From the NCBI RefSeq assembly GCF_003952485.1, contig NZ_CP034447.1, positions 992,001-1,056,000 of the forward strand: a DNA stretch of 64,000 bases, given 5' to 3'. Positions 16,762-26,000 of the stretch are shown in pieces. Position numbers and translations under genes: made by a program. Positions within the stretch are counted from its first letter, which is position 1, and the number at the start of each line of letters is the position of its first letter. Origin of the DNA: Mesorhizobium sp. M1E.F.Ca.ET.045.02.1.1. Its GTDB lineage: Bacteria; Pseudomonadota; Alphaproteobacteria; Rhizobiales; Rhizobiaceae. The notes under the pieces are model-generated. The model was not told the DNA's origin. It was given only the letters and a program-made list of their open reading frames with translations, and made no database searches.

Positions 16762-17832
16762 GTGAAGATCATCAAGACACTGGCCGCCGTCGCGGCCCTT
16801 GGCGTCGCTGCCATGACCTATTCGGCACACGCCGCCGACAAGGGTATCGTCGGCGTGCTGATGCCGACCAAGACCTCGCAGCGCTGGATCAACGACGGCG
16901 ACGCCGTCAAGTCCCAGCTCGAAGCGCTCGGCTACACGGTCGACCTGCAGTATGCGCAGGACGACATTCCGAACCAGCTCAGCCAGCTGGAAAATGAAAT
17001 CACCAAGGGCCCGAAGGCGCTGATCATCGCCTCGATCGACGGCACCACCATGGCCGATGCGCTGCAGAAGGCCAATGATGCCGGCGTGGTTACCGTCGCC
17101 TATGACCGCCTGATCAAGAAGACCCCGAACGTCGACTACTACACCACCTTCGACAATTTCGGCGTCGGCGTGATCCAGGCGAATTCCCTGGTCAAGGGCC
17201 TCAAGGAGCGCTTCCCGAACACCAAGCCATGGAACGTCGAACTGTTCGGCGGCTCGCCCGACGACAACAACGCCTTCTTCTTCTACAACGGCGCGATGTC
17301 CGTCCTGCAGCCGCTGATCGACGACGGCTCGATCAAGATCAAGTCCGGCCAGATGGGCATGGACAAGGTCGGCACGCTGCGCTGGCTCGCCGCCACCGCG
17401 CAGGCCCGCATGGACAACCTGCTCTCGGCCAAGTACTCGGACGGCAGCCGCGTCGATGGCGTTCTGTCGCCCTATGACGGCCTGTCGCGCGGCATCACGG
17501 CCTCGCTGCGCGCCGTCGGTTACGGCACGGACGCACAGCCCTGGCCGATCGTGACCGGCCAGGACGCAGAGACCGCCTCGGTCAAGCTGATCATCTCGGG
17601 CGAGCAGTATTCGACGGTGTTCAAGGACACCCGCGAGCTGGCCAAGGCCACCGTGCAGCTGGTCGACAAGGTGCTCTCCGGCGGCAAGCCCGACGGCCTC
17701 GACGACAAGACCTACAACAACGACGTCAAGGTCGTTCCCTCGATCCTGTTGACGCCGCATGACGTCGACAAGTCGAACTACCAGGCGCAGGTCGTCGACT
17801 CCGGCTACATCAAGGCCGACGAGCTGAAGTAA
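16762..17832 (+). CDS. chvE: Multiple-sugar-binding periplasmic receptor ChvE
   Basis: 356 residues from a GTG at 16762 preceded by AGGGAGAG; an ATG two bases earlier is out of frame and followed at once by a stop. The signal peptide ([23 protein letters not shown]) is cleaved after AHA. The mature protein is a type I periplasmic sugar-binding protein: [45 protein letters not shown] and [14 protein letters not shown] are characteristic. ChvE binds aldoses such as glucose, galactose, arabinose and xylose, feeds the GguAB transporter and, in Agrobacterium, signals to VirA; no VirA is seen here. It is the first gene of chvE-gguA-gguB-gguC. Confidence 0.95.
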   Translation: MKIIKTLAAVAALGVAAMTYSAHAADKGIVGVLMPTKTSQRWINDGDAVKSQLEALGYTVDLQYAQDDIPNQLSQLENEITKGPKALIIASIDGTTMADALQKANDAGVVTVAYDRLIKKTPNVDYYTTFDNFGVGVIQANSLVKGLKERFPNTKPWNVELFGGSPDDNNAFFFYNGAMSVLQPLIDDGSIKIKSGQMGMDKVGTLRWLAATAQARMDNLLSAKYSDGSRVDGVLSPYDGLSRGITASLRAVGYGTDAQPWPIVTGQDAETASVKLIISGEQYSTVFKDTRELAKATVQLVDKVLSGGKPDGLDDKTYNNDVKVVPSILLTPHDVDKSNYQAQVVDSGYIKADELK

Positions 17833-17849
17833 TCCGGCTTGGAAAACGA

Positions 17850-17878
17850 GGGGTCCTGCGCGACGCAGGGCCCCTTTT
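17850..17878 (+). terminator. Terminator/attenuator between chvE and gguA
   Basis: A hairpin with arms GGGGTCCTGCG and GCAGGGCCCC is followed by TTTT, 18 bases after the chvE stop. A partial terminator at this place would keep the binding protein more abundant than the membrane components, as is common in ABC sugar operons. Confidence 0.75.
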
Positions 17879-18019
17879 CGTTCAGAAGCGACCCCGGTAT
17901 TGTTTTTGCCGGCTTCTGCAGTGCCATGCGCCGTCGCGGCGCGGACAAGGCTGCAGTATGTTGATTTCGCGCATGATGCTTTCCAAAGGGAAGGCATGCG
18001 CCAGGGAGTGGAATTCCTG

Positions 18020-19555
18020 ATGGCCTCGACGATTTTGGAGATGCGCGACATCACCAAGACGTTCCCCGGCGTGAAGGCGCTGTCGAACGTCACCCTCAGC
18101 GTCGAAGAAGGAGAAATCCACGCCATCGTCGGCGAGAACGGCGCCGGCAAATCAACGCTGATGAAGGTGCTGTCGGGCGTCTATCCGTCCGGAACCTATG
18201 AGGGCGAAATCATTTTCCGCGGCCAGGAATGCCACTTCAAGGGCATCCATGACAGCGAGCATATCGGCATCGTCATCATCCACCAGGAGCTTGCCCTGGT
18301 GCCGATGCTGTCGATCGCGGAAAACATCTTCCTCGGCAACGAACACGCCACCTACGGCGTCATCGACTGGAACGCCAACGAGAAGCGAACCGGCGCCCTG
18401 CTCAAAAAGGTGGGCCTCAAGGAAGATCCCAAGACCCTGATCACCAATATCGGCGTCGGCAAGCAGCAGCTGGTCGAGATCGCCAAGGCGCTGAGCAAGG
18501 AAGTGAAGCTCCTGATCCTCGACGAGCCGACCGCCTCGCTCAGCGAGAAGGACAGCCAGGCGCTGCTCGACCTCCTGCTCGAGTTCAAGCGGCAGGGCAT
18601 GACCTCGATCCTGATCTCCCACAAGCTCAACGAGGTGAACCGCGTCGCCGACAAGGTCACGGTGATCCGCGACGGGCGCACCATCGAGACCCTGCCCAGG
18701 AACGACATCAGCGAAGACCGCATCATCACCTCGATGGTCGGTCGGTCGCTCGACGACCGCTACCCGCCGCGCGAGCCGAACATCGGTGAGGTGGTCTTCG
18801 AGGTCAAGGACTGGTCGGTCTTCCACCCGATCCATGCCGAGCGGCAGGTGATCAAGAACGTCAACCTCAATGTGCGCAAGGGCGAGGTGGTCGGCATCGC
18901 CGGATTGATGGGCGCCGGCCGAACCGAATTCGCGATGAGCCTGTTCGGGCGCTCCTACGGCCGGCATATCACCGGCGAGGTCCTGCACCGAGGCAAGCCC
19001 GTCGATCTTTCGACGGTGAGCAAGGCGGTGGCAAATGGCATCGCCTATGTCACCGAGGACCGCAAGACCTACGGCCTCAACCTCATCGATCATATCAAGC
19101 ACAATGTGACGCTCGCCAACCTTGGCGGCGTTTCGAGCCGCGGCGTCATCGACGACATGCGCGAAATGAGCGTGGCCAACGACTATCGCAAGAAGACCAA
19201 CATCCGCGCCTCCAGCGTCTACCAACTGACCGGCAATCTCTCGGGCGGCAACCAGCAGAAGGTGGTGCTGTCGAAATGGCTGTTCGCCGACCCGGAGCTG
19301 CTGATCCTCGACGAGCCGACGCGCGGCATCGACGTCGGCGCCAAGTACGAAATCTATACGATCATCGCCCGCCTCGCCGCCGAGGGCAAAGCGATCATCG
19401 TCATCTCGTCGGAAATGCCGGAATTGCTCGGCATCACCGACCGCATCTATGTCATGAACGAAGGGCGCATCGTCGGCGAAATGGCGGCAAGTGACGCCAG
19501 CCAGGAAAAGATCATGCGAGCCATCGTTCGCGGAGAAGGAAAAAAAGCATCATGA
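18020..19555 (+). CDS. gguA: Sugar ABC transporter ATP-binding protein GguA
   Basis: 511 residues from the ATG at 18020 ([17 protein letters not shown]), with AGGGAG upstream; open codons further 5' are not conserved in type. It has two ABC domains: Walker [10 protein letters not shown] in the first, Walker [13 protein letters not shown], and in the second the variant Walker [10 protein letters not shown], signature LSGGNQQKV and Walker [15 protein letters not shown]. This layout is diagnostic for the Mgl/Xyl/Ggu class that energises uptake of monosaccharides bound by ChvE. Its last bases overlap the gguB start (ATGA), so the two are coupled. Confidence 0.95.
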   Translation: MASTILEMRDITKTFPGVKALSNVTLSVEEGEIHAIVGENGAGKSTLMKVLSGVYPSGTYEGEIIFRGQECHFKGIHDSEHIGIVIIHQELALVPMLSIAENIFLGNEHATYGVIDWNANEKRTGALLKKVGLKEDPKTLITNIGVGKQQLVEIAKALSKEVKLLILDEPTASLSEKDSQALLDLLLEFKRQGMTSILISHKLNEVNRVADKVTVIRDGRTIETLPRNDISEDRIITSMVGRSLDDRYPPREPNIGEVVFEVKDWSVFHPIHAERQVIKNVNLNVRKGEVVGIAGLMGAGRTEFAMSLFGRSYGRHITGEVLHRGKPVDLSTVSKAVANGIAYVTEDRKTYGLNLIDHIKHNVTLANLGGVSSRGVIDDMREMSVANDYRKKTNIRASSVYQLTGNLSGGNQQKVVLSKWLFADPELLILDEPTRGIDVGAKYEIYTIIARLAAEGKAIIVISSEMPELLGITDRIYVMNEGRIVGEMAASDASQEKIMRAIVRGEGKKAS

Positions 19556-20844
19556 GCACAGAAAGCGCTCCCGCACCGCAGACCGGCGCTGCCGAAGACG
19601 TCAAGCAGGGTCCGCGCGTCGCCGTCTCGGCGCTGACGACGAACCTGCGCGAATACGGCCTGATCATCGCGCTGATCGTCATCATGCTGTTCTTCCAGTA
19701 CACGACCTCGGGAACGCTGTTCAAACCGGTCAACCTCAGCAACCTGGTGCAGCAGAACTCGTTCATCATCGTGATGGCGCTGGGGATGCTTTTGGTCATC
19801 GTTTCCGGCCATATCGACCTCAGCGTCGGGTCGGTGGCGGGCTTCATCGGCGCGCTGGCGGCGATGATGATGGTCATCTGGCCGCTCGGAATATTCAGCA
19901 ACCCGCTCGTGGTCTCGATCGTGTGCCTGATCGTGGGCGCCCTCATAGGCGCGGCGCAAGGCTATTGGATCGCCTATCACCGGATACCGAGCTTCATCGT
20001 GACGCTGGCGGGCATGCTGATCTTCCGCGGCATCTGCCAGGCGCTGCTGGGCGGCGGCTCGTCGGTCGGACCGCTTCCGGACGGCTTCAAAGCGCTGAGC
20101 TCGGGCTTCATTCCGGACGTGATCGGGCCGCTGACGCTGATCCCGCCGACGGTGAATGCCGCCGGCAAGACCATCGTCGGCAGCGGGCTTACGCTGCACA
20201 TGACGACGATCGTGCTCGGCCTCATCGCCGTTCTGGCCTATGCCTATTTCGGGCTGAGGGCCCGCCGCAAGCGTGAGCGTCATGGCTACGAGGCCGAGCC
20301 CTTCCCGCTGTTCGTCATCAAGACGCTGGTCGGCAGCGCATTGGCGCTGTTCCTGGTCGTCCAGTTCGCCAGCTACAGGGGCCTGCCGGTGGTGCTGCTG
20401 GTGATGGGCGTGCTCATCTCGCTGTTCGTCTTCGTCACCAAGCGCATGACCATCGGCCGCCGCATCTATGCGATGGGCGGCAATGCCAAGGCGGCACAAC
20501 TTTCGGGCATCAACACCGAAAGGCTGACGCTGCTGGTCTTCATCAACATGGGCGTGCTGTCGGCGCTCGGCGGCCTGATCATCGCGGCGCGCCTCGGCCA
20601 GGCCGTGCCGGCCGCCGGCCTCGGCAGCGAGCTCGACGTGATCGCGGCCGTCTTCATCGGCGGCGCCTCGGCGATGGGCGGCGTCGGGCAGGTGATCGGC
20701 GCCGTGGTCGGCGGCTTCATCATGGGCGTGATGAACAACGGCATGTCGATCATGGGCGTCAATGTCGACTGGCAGCAGGTGGTCAAGGGCCTGGTGCTGC
20801 TCGGCGCCGTCATCTTCGACGTCTACAACAAGAACAAGGCTTAA
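19552..20844 (+). CDS. gguB: Sugar ABC transporter permease GguB
   Basis: 430 residues with about ten membrane segments. It carries the permease signature of the RbsC/XylH family: [32 protein letters not shown] near the N-terminus and [20 protein letters not shown] plus [24 protein letters not shown] near the C-terminus. It forms the membrane channel of the ChvE-GguAB importer in the inner membrane. The N-terminal 30 residues are hydrophilic and acidic. Its start overlaps gguA by four bases. About 207 bases separate it from gguC, without a clear terminator. Confidence 0.95.
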   Translation: MSTESAPAPQTGAAEDVKQGPRVAVSALTTNLREYGLIIALIVIMLFFQYTTSGTLFKPVNLSNLVQQNSFIIVMALGMLLVIVSGHIDLSVGSVAGFIGALAAMMMVIWPLGIFSNPLVVSIVCLIVGALIGAAQGYWIAYHRIPSFIVTLAGMLIFRGICQALLGGGSSVGPLPDGFKALSSGFIPDVIGPLTLIPPTVNAAGKTIVGSGLTLHMTTIVLGLIAVLAYAYFGLRARRKRERHGYEAEPFPLFVIKTLVGSALALFLVVQFASYRGLPVVLLVMGVLISLFVFVTKRMTIGRRIYAMGGNAKAAQLSGINTERLTLLVFINMGVLSALGGLIIAARLGQAVPAAGLGSELDVIAAVFIGGASAMGGVGQVIGAVVGGFIMGVMNNGMSIMGVNVDWQQVVKGLVLLGAVIFDVYNKNKA

Positions 20845-21051
20845 GGCCGGGAGCGAGGATTTAGGAGGCATACGGGTTCTAGATCGCGGAGCTGCCGGCA
20901 ACCCGTCGGCGTCAGAAGTCCTCTGAAGGACCACACTCGCGAGCGCAATCCGGACGAAGAGTTTCAACCGTGGCACGGATCGGTTCCGGGCCGCGCCGGT
21001 CAGGGTTTGCCCATCGGCAGCCGGGCCAAGACAAAAGAGAGAGGGCTCATC

Positions 21052-22041
21052 ATGCTGATTTCCCAGATCCTCGACGACGCCGAGACGATCCGCGTCGTTG
21101 CCCGCAGCGGCGGCAAGACCCGGGTCATCAACGGCGCGCGCAGCGTCTATTCGCTGGCGATGGAGGCGGCGCGCACCGGCACCGGCCTCGTAGCGCTGAT
21201 CGAGCGCAAGGGCTACGGCGAGACGGTCGACCTCGACGCCGCCTACAAGAAGGGACGCCTGGTATCGCCGATCAACCATCCCGATCCCGCGCATCTCCAC
21301 CTTACCGGGACCGGACTGACGCATCTCGGTTCCGCCGCGACGCGCGATTCCATGCACAAGAAGCTCAGCGACGGCGAAGAGCAGCTTACCGATTCCATGA
21401 AGATGTTCCGCATGGGGCTGGAAGGCGGCAAGCCGCCAAAGGGCGAGATCGGCGTGCAGCCGGAATGGTTCTACAAGGGCAACGGCACCATGGCGATTGC
21501 GCCCGGCGCCGCGCTGATGTCGCCCTCCTTCGCGCAAGACGCCGGCGAGGAGCCCGAGATCGCCGGCATCTATGTCATCGGCGACGACGGCGCGCCGTTC
21601 CGCGTCGGCTTCACGCTATCGAACGAGTTTTCCGACCACGTGACCGAGCGGGTGAACTATCTGTTCCTCGCCCATTCCAAGCTGCGCAATGCCTCGTTCG
21701 GACCGGAAATCCTGATCGGCGACCTGCCGGCCGACATCCGGGGCGCATCGCGCATCTGGCGCGGCGGCAAGCTGCTTTGGGAAAAGCCGTTCCTGTCGGG
21801 CGAGGCGAACATGTCGCACACCATCGCCAATCTCGAGCACCATCATTTCAAGTACTCGGCCTTCCGCCAGCCCGGCGACGTGCATGTGCACATGTTCGGC
21901 ACCGCGACGCTGTCCTTCGCCGACGGCATCAGGACAGAGGCCGGCGACGTGTTCGAGATCGAGGCCAAGGATTTCGGCCTGCCGCTGCGCAACCCGCTCG
22001 AGATCGAAAAGCCGGTGAAGGTGTCGGTGAAGGCGTTGTGA
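21052..22041 (+). CDS. gguC: GguC, fumarylacetoacetase-fold protein (AraD1 family)
   Basis: 329 residues from the ATG at 21052 (MLISQILDDAETIRVVARSGGKTRVI). It belongs to the FAH-fold GguC/AraD1 group: HLHLTGTGLTHLGSAATRDSM, GVQPEWFYKGNGTMAIAPG, FTLSNEFSDHVTERVNYLFLAHSKLRNASFGPEI, and a C-terminal GDVHVHMFGTATLSFADGI with metal-binding character. Members of this fold hydrate or cleave 2-keto-3-deoxy sugar acids, so a role in pentose or hexose acid breakdown downstream of ChvE-GguAB uptake is likely. In Agrobacterium gguC was described in the same operon without a proven reaction. The insertion sequence begins 29 bases after its stop. Confidence 0.92.
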   Translation: MLISQILDDAETIRVVARSGGKTRVINGARSVYSLAMEAARTGTGLVALIERKGYGETVDLDAAYKKGRLVSPINHPDPAHLHLTGTGLTHLGSAATRDSMHKKLSDGEEQLTDSMKMFRMGLEGGKPPKGEIGVQPEWFYKGNGTMAIAPGAALMSPSFAQDAGEEPEIAGIYVIGDDGAPFRVGFTLSNEFSDHVTERVNYLFLAHSKLRNASFGPEILIGDLPADIRGASRIWRGGKLLWEKPFLSGEANMSHTIANLEHHHFKYSAFRQPGDVHVHMFGTATLSFADGIRTEAGDVFEIEAKDFGLPLRNPLEIEKPVKVSVKAL

Positions 22042-22059
22042 GGGGCGGCTTTCCCTTCT

Positions 22060-22070
22060 CCCCTTGTGGG
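22060..22070. repeat. Target-site duplication, left copy
   Basis: CCCCTTGTGGG immediately precedes the left end of the insertion sequence and is repeated exactly after its right end (23584-23594). Eleven bases fits the 9-12 bp range of IS4-family elements. Confidence 0.92.
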
Positions 22071-23583
22071 CTAGCGTGCGCACACATTTGCTTCGGGCTC
22101 ATTTTTGCGAGGCCAGAACGAAGCCGTCTGTGATGGCGTTGAAGCGTCTGAGGCCGTGGGTGAAGGTGATGGGCCCTGGCGGGCGTTCCTTTTCGTAGCC
22201 GTTCCAGCCTCCGAGCCTGGCGATACACCAGGCGGCCCAGGCGAGCGTGTGCGTGGGGTGCGGGTTCTTCTGCTTTTGGGTCTTGCCTTCAAGCTTGGCG
22301 ATGAGCACTTCCAGGACGGTGATCTCGGTGGGATCGAAGAGGTGTGCGGCCTGGAAGCGCTGGCCCGGCGAACCACGCCCGTGTACGAGTTGCATGACCT
22401 TGGTGGCGACGACCAGAGCGGTGGCGGCCAGACGTTCGAGTGCATCGCCGTCGGCGATGAGACTTTCCTCCAGATCGATGGCCTGCGACTTCACGGTCCG
22501 AAACAGCTGTTCGACGCTCCAACGCGAGCGATACAGGTCGACGATGCGGCAGGCATCGGCGAGCGTTTCGACGCTGTGGGTGGTCAACAGCCGCCAGATC
22601 ACCGCGTCCTTGGCCGAAGGTGGATCGATCTCACGCACTTCCACCATGTTGAGCGTGAGTTCGCGCGGATCGCGGCTGTCGGCGCCAAGGCGGGGCTGGC
22701 GCAAGCTCACCGCGGTGAAGCGAACGGCCAGTTCGACGGTGCGGGCCGGCCGGCCGGGTCGGGCCTGCAGTTCGAAGGCAATGCGGCCGGCTTCCGGCGT
22801 CTTGGCGATCGCGCCGAACAGGCGCTCGCCCCGCGTGCCCAAGGCCCGATCCCGTACAGCGCGGATGAGCACATGGGTGCGCTCGTCGGGCAGCCTTGCA
22901 AACACTTCGTAGATGTCGGCCTCGCGGTCGCCGATCACCGTCATCTGCGGCGCGTCGGTCAGCGCCTGGCATGCCGCCTTGGCGGTGCCGATCCACTTGT
23001 GGCTTTCCTTGGCTTCGATCGGCAGCGCCTGGTAGTCATCCGCCTTCTCTGCCTCGCGCCGCCAGATCGTGGCGCCTGCAAGGCCAAGGACCGAGCCGTC
23101 CACGGCATCCACGGCCAACGCCGGATGCACGAACAGCCCGATATCGGTGCCATTGCCGACACGACCGAGGCCGCGCTTGCGCGAAGCCTTGGCTTCATAG
23201 TTGATCTCGCTGCTGTCCTCGATGATCAGCACGTGGCGGCCGGCGGCCAGTTCGGCGGTTCGCGCCGCCGCCGTGCGGATGATCTCTTGCGTGCTCACGT
23301 GGCGATTGCGAAACAGGCGTGTGAATGCGACCTTCTCGGCGCGCGTGTCGGCCAGCCGGCGCATGCCCGTGCTGACACGCGCAAACATGCGCTCCAGAAC
23401 CATGCTCCCCTTTTTTGCAGGCGCAGGTCGCCGAAGTAGCCAAGCAACGAAGCCATCGTCAAAACCTCCAGAATCAACAATGGCGGCTACAGAATCACAT
23501 ACAATTCAACCGCTTCAAGCCATTTTCCGACGGCGCCTCTTCACGCTTGACCACAGCACGAAGCAAATGTGTGCGCACGCTAG
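22071..23583 (-). mobile_element. IS4-family insertion sequence, complete, 1513 bp
   Basis: The ends are 25-bp perfect inverted repeats beginning CTAGCGTGCGCACACATT, flanked by an 11-bp direct target duplication. It carries one transposase gene on the minus strand. Joining the flanks without the element and one duplication restores CTTCTCCCCTTGTGGGAGAAGG, the arm of a rhizobial intergenic palindrome. The element therefore inserted in non-coding DNA after gguC. The perfect ends and duplication suggest a recent insertion, although the transposase reading frame seems broken near its start. Confidence 0.93.
22099..23403 (-). CDS. IS4-family transposase, N-terminus in another frame
   Basis: 434 residues in the main frame. 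The DDE catalytic set is visible: first Asp in VLIIEDSSEINY, second Asp in VIGDREADIYE, and the Glu in the signature Y-x2-R-x3-E-x6-K (LYRSRWSVEQLFRTVKS). The final part (TLAWAAWCIARLGGW) is the Tn5-like C-terminus. The likely real N-terminus (MASLLGYFGDLRLQKRG, ATG at 23456) is in another frame. The two frames join by a one-base backward shift at a run of six A and four G (23407-23416). Either a base was lost, making the gene inactive, or slippage at the run produces the full protein. Internal initiation at 23403 would lack part of the DNA-binding domain. Confidence 0.9.
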   Translation of the reverse strand: MVLERMFARVSTGMRRLADTRAEKVAFTRLFRNRHVSTQEIIRTAAARTAELAAGRHVLIIEDSSEINYEAKASRKRGLGRVGNGTDIGLFVHPALAVDAVDGSVLGLAGATIWRREAEKADDYQALPIEAKESHKWIGTAKAACQALTDAPQMTVIGDREADIYEVFARLPDERTHVLIRAVRDRALGTRGERLFGAIAKTPEAGRIAFELQARPGRPARTVELAVRFTAVSLRQPRLGADSRDPRELTLNMVEVREIDPPSAKDAVIWRLLTTHSVETLADACRIVDLYRSRWSVEQLFRTVKSQAIDLEESLIADGDALERLAATALVVATKVMQLVHGRGSPGQRFQAAHLFDPTEITVLEVLIAKLEGKTQKQKNPHPTHTLAWAAWCIARLGGWNGYEKERPPGPITFTHGLRRFNAITDGFVLASQK

Positions 23584-23594
23584 CCCCTTGTGGG
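23584..23594. repeat. Target-site duplication, right copy
   Basis: CCCCTTGTGGG follows the right inverted repeat of the insertion sequence and equals the left copy at 22060-22070. Confidence 0.92.
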
Positions 23595-23733
23595 AGAAGG
23601 TGGATTGGCGCGTAAGCGCCGAGACGGATGAGGGGTGTTCCAGCGAAGCGAAGCGTTGGCGTTCCCTGGAACACCCCTCATCCGACCTCGCTTCGCGAGG
23701 CCACCTTCCACAGGGGGAGAAGGTAAGGCGCGC
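23584..23733. repeat. Large intergenic palindrome interrupted by the insertion sequence
   Basis: Together with 22053-22070 this forms a roughly 165-bp imperfect palindrome. GAGACGGATGAGGGGTGTTCCA is mirrored by GGAACACCCCTCATCCG, and the outer arms are CTTCTCCCC...GGGGGAGAAGG. A related structure is at 29029-29198. It lies between gguC and the next gene's stop and could act as a bidirectional stem. Confidence 0.8.
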
Positions 23734-23746
23734 GGCAGCTTCAACC

Positions 23747-24514
23747 TCAATAAATATCGAAGTCGAAATACTTGGCCTGGATCTTCTTGTAGGTGCCGTC
23801 GGCGACGATGGCGTCGATCGCCGCGTTCAGCCTGTCGCGCAGTGCCGTGTCCTCCAGGCGCACGGCGATGCCGGCCTCGGTCTCGGTGCCCTTGACGTCG
23901 CCGACCAGCTTGCAGCAGCCGTCGCTCGCCTTCTTCAGCCAGTCGACTAGCACGAACTTGTCCGAGATGACGGCGTCGAGGCGGCCATTCTGGAGATCGG
24001 TGATCGCCTCCTCCTGGGTCGGGTAGAGCTTGGCCTCAGCGCCGGCCTTGCCATAGGCGTCCTGGGCATAGTCGGCCTGGGTGGTCGAGGCCTGGGCGCC
24101 GACCGTCTTGCCGGCCAATGCGGCCGGATCGGTGGATGTGAGAGGGCTGTCCTTCGGGGCAACCAGCGCAAGCGGCGTGGTGTAGTATTTGTGGGTGAAG
24201 GCGACCTGCTTCTTGCGCTCCTCGGTGATGCTCATCGAGGCGATGATGGCGTCGAACTTCTTGGCCTGCAGCGCCGGAATGATGCCGTCCCAGTCCTGGG
24301 TGACGATCTCGCATTCGACCTTCATCTGCGCGCAGAGCGCATTGGCGATGTCGATGTCGAAGCCCTCGACCTTGCCGTCAGGGGTGATGGTGTTGAACGG
24401 CGGATAGGCGCCCTCGGTGCCGATCTTGATCTTTTCCGCTGCGATCGCGGAACCGGCGCCAAGCGCCAGCACGGCGGCCGCCGCTGCCGATACGATCCAT
24501 CTGGATATCTGCAT
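23747..24514 (-). CDS. Amino-acid ABC transporter substrate-binding protein (HisJ/ArgT type)
   Basis: 255 residues. The signal peptide (MQISRWIVSAAAAAVLALGAGSAIA) is cleaved before AEKIKIG. The mature sequence shows the family-3 binding-protein signature: GTEGAYPPFNTITPDGKVEGFDIDIANALC, then WDGIIPALQAKKFDAIIASMSITEERKKQVAFT, the strongest marker for basic-amino-acid or octopine-type receptors. Ligand-contacting residues of the lysine/arginine/ornithine group (Y/F after GAYPPF, S-T after ASMSIT, D in NGRLDAVISD) are present. No permease or ATPase gene is adjacent here, so it either belongs to a system encoded elsewhere or is an orphan. Confidence 0.92.
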   Translation of the reverse strand: MQISRWIVSAAAAAVLALGAGSAIAAEKIKIGTEGAYPPFNTITPDGKVEGFDIDIANALCAQMKVECEIVTQDWDGIIPALQAKKFDAIIASMSITEERKKQVAFTHKYYTTPLALVAPKDSPLTSTDPAALAGKTVGAQASTTQADYAQDAYGKAGAEAKLYPTQEEAITDLQNGRLDAVISDKFVLVDWLKKASDGCCKLVGDVKGTETEAGIAVRLEDTALRDRLNAAIDAIVADGTYKKIQAKYFDFDIY

Positions 24515-24607
24515 TTTCGTTCTCCCTCAGTCAGGTTCTGGAGCCGGTGAAGCGCAGCCAAGCATGGCGCGCGAGGCTGAGCAAGCACAGCCTGATCGCA
24601 GCGCGGA

Positions 24608-25810
24608 TCAGCGCGCCGCGCGAAAATGCTTGGAGAGCTTCAGCCCCTGCGCCTGGTAGTTGGAGCCGAGATCGCTGCCGTAGAGCGCCCGCGGCCGCTT
24701 CAGCATGTGCTCGTAGACCAGGCGCCCGACGATCTGGCCGTGATCGAGGATGAACGGCACCTCGTGGCTGCGCACTTCGAGCACTGCCCGGCTGCCGCTG
24801 CCGCCGGCGGCGGAATGGCCGAAGCCCGGGTCGAAGAAGCCAGCATAGTGGACGCGGAACTCGCCAACCAGCGGATCGAAAGGCGTCATCTCGGCGGCAT
24901 AGAGCGGCGGCACATGCACCGCTTCCCGGCTGACCAGGATGTAGAATTCGTCCGGGTCGAGGACCAGCTCGCCGGCGCCGCTCTTGTAGATCGGCTCCCA
25001 GAAATCGACGACGTCCTGCGCGGCGCGTTTGTCGACATCGACGAGGCCGGTGTGATGCTTGCCGCGATAGCCGACCAGACCGTCCTTGTCGCCGTCGAGG
25101 TCGATGGAGAGCGCGATGCCGCCGCCGGAAATGTTGGGCGGCTCGGTGGCGACCAGCATCTCGGCCCGGTGAAGCTCGCGCAGTTCTTTCTCCGACAGCA
25201 CCGCGTTGCCGATGCGGAAGCGGATCTGCGACAGGCGCGAGCCGGCGCGCACGACGATCGGGAAAGTGCGCGGGCTGACCTCGAGATAGAGCGGGCCATG
25301 GTAACCGGCGGCGATCTTGTCGAACTCATGGCCGCGGTCGGTCATGACGCGCGTGAAAATGTCCAGCCGTCCGGTCGAGCTCTTCGGGTTGGCCGAAGCG
25401 GACACTTGCGCCGGCAGCGCCAGGCTTTCGAGCAGCGGCACGATGTAGACGCAGCCTGTTTCCAGCACCGCGCCCTCTGCGAGGCTGAACTCATGCAGCT
25501 TCAGCCGGTCGAGCTTGTCGGCCACCAGATGATCGGGGCCGGGCAGGAAGGAGGCGCGCACGCGGAAGGCCGTGTCGCCCAGCCTGAGATCGAGGCTGGC
25601 AGGCTGGATCTGGTTGGTGTCGAGCGCGCGCGGCGACTTCAGCGCACCCGATTGGAACAGCGCCGCGATGTCCTGGTCCGGAAGAATGCCTGTCTGCCGC
25701 AAGGTCTGGCTCCGATCGAAGGCCGGGCAAGTGCGTGGTTCTTTTGCAGGCTCTTGCCGCAAAACCGCAAACGGTCTGCGGTATCTGCCTGGTACAAACC
25801 TCTTAATCAA
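24608..25810 (-). CDS. dcd: dCTP deaminase, long alphaproteobacterial form
   Basis: Up to 400 residues; the first 35 or so (to TLRQTGILPDQDI) are probably not translated, since conserved sequence starts at GILPDQDIAALFQSGAL. The protein consists of two dUTPase-like halves. The first half has QIQPASLDLRLGDTAFRVRASFLPG and ASANPKSSTGRLDIFTRVMTD, and the second ends in EVRSHEVPFILDHGQIVGRLVYEHM. This enzyme deaminates dCTP to dUTP to supply thymidylate synthesis. The doubled form, about twice the length of the E. coli enzyme, is usual in alphaproteobacteria. The gene is divergent from metZ. The start codon is uncertain. Confidence 0.88.
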   Translation of the reverse strand: MIKRFVPGRYRRPFAVLRQEPAKEPRTCPAFDRSQTLRQTGILPDQDIAALFQSGALKSPRALDTNQIQPASLDLRLGDTAFRVRASFLPGPDHLVADKLDRLKLHEFSLAEGAVLETGCVYIVPLLESLALPAQVSASANPKSSTGRLDIFTRVMTDRGHEFDKIAAGYHGPLYLEVSPRTFPIVVRAGSRLSQIRFRIGNAVLSEKELRELHRAEMLVATEPPNISGGGIALSIDLDGDKDGLVGYRGKHHTGLVDVDKRAAQDVVDFWEPIYKSGAGELVLDPDEFYILVSREAVHVPPLYAAEMTPFDPLVGEFRVHYAGFFDPGFGHSAAGGSGSRAVLEVRSHEVPFILDHGQIVGRLVYEHMLKRPRALYGSDLGSNYQAQGLKLSKHFRAAR

Positions 25811-25855
25811 GCCGGCAATTGACGCAAGCGCGGCGCGGGTCTAAAGGGTCGTTAT

Positions 25856-25910
25856 CCCGTGGTGATTTGGCCGGTCGGCTTGCAGCCACGTTAAACAAGT
25901 CGCTAAAGGA
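25856..25910 (+). ncRNA. SAM-II riboswitch (SAM_alpha)
   Basis: The segment contains CGTGGTGATTTGG, GGCTTGCAGCCACG and AACAAGTCGCTAAAGGA, the conserved core of the SAM-II aptamer, which folds as a compact pseudoknot and binds S-adenosylmethionine. CGTGG pairs with CCACG for P1. SAM-II elements control methionine biosynthesis genes in alphaproteobacteria. It lies about 90 bases upstream of the metZ start, in the correct orientation. Confidence 0.95.
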
Positions 25911-25933
25911 CCGTTGGCCGCAAGGCCGTATGG

Positions 25934-25964
25934 ACCGGTTGCGACATCGCGGCCGGTTTTTTTT
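25934..25964 (+). terminator. Intrinsic terminator between SAM-II aptamer and metZ
   Basis: A hairpin has arms ACCGGTTGCGA and TCGCGGCCGGT, followed by eight T. It stands between the riboswitch and the gene, 36 bases before the metZ start. A second hairpin, GGCCGCAAGGCC, just upstream, may serve as a competing structure. The arrangement implies control of transcription elongation by SAM. Confidence 0.85.
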
Positions 25965-26000
25965 GTGTTTGGACTGTTCTTTGCGAGTGGAATTAGGGCG

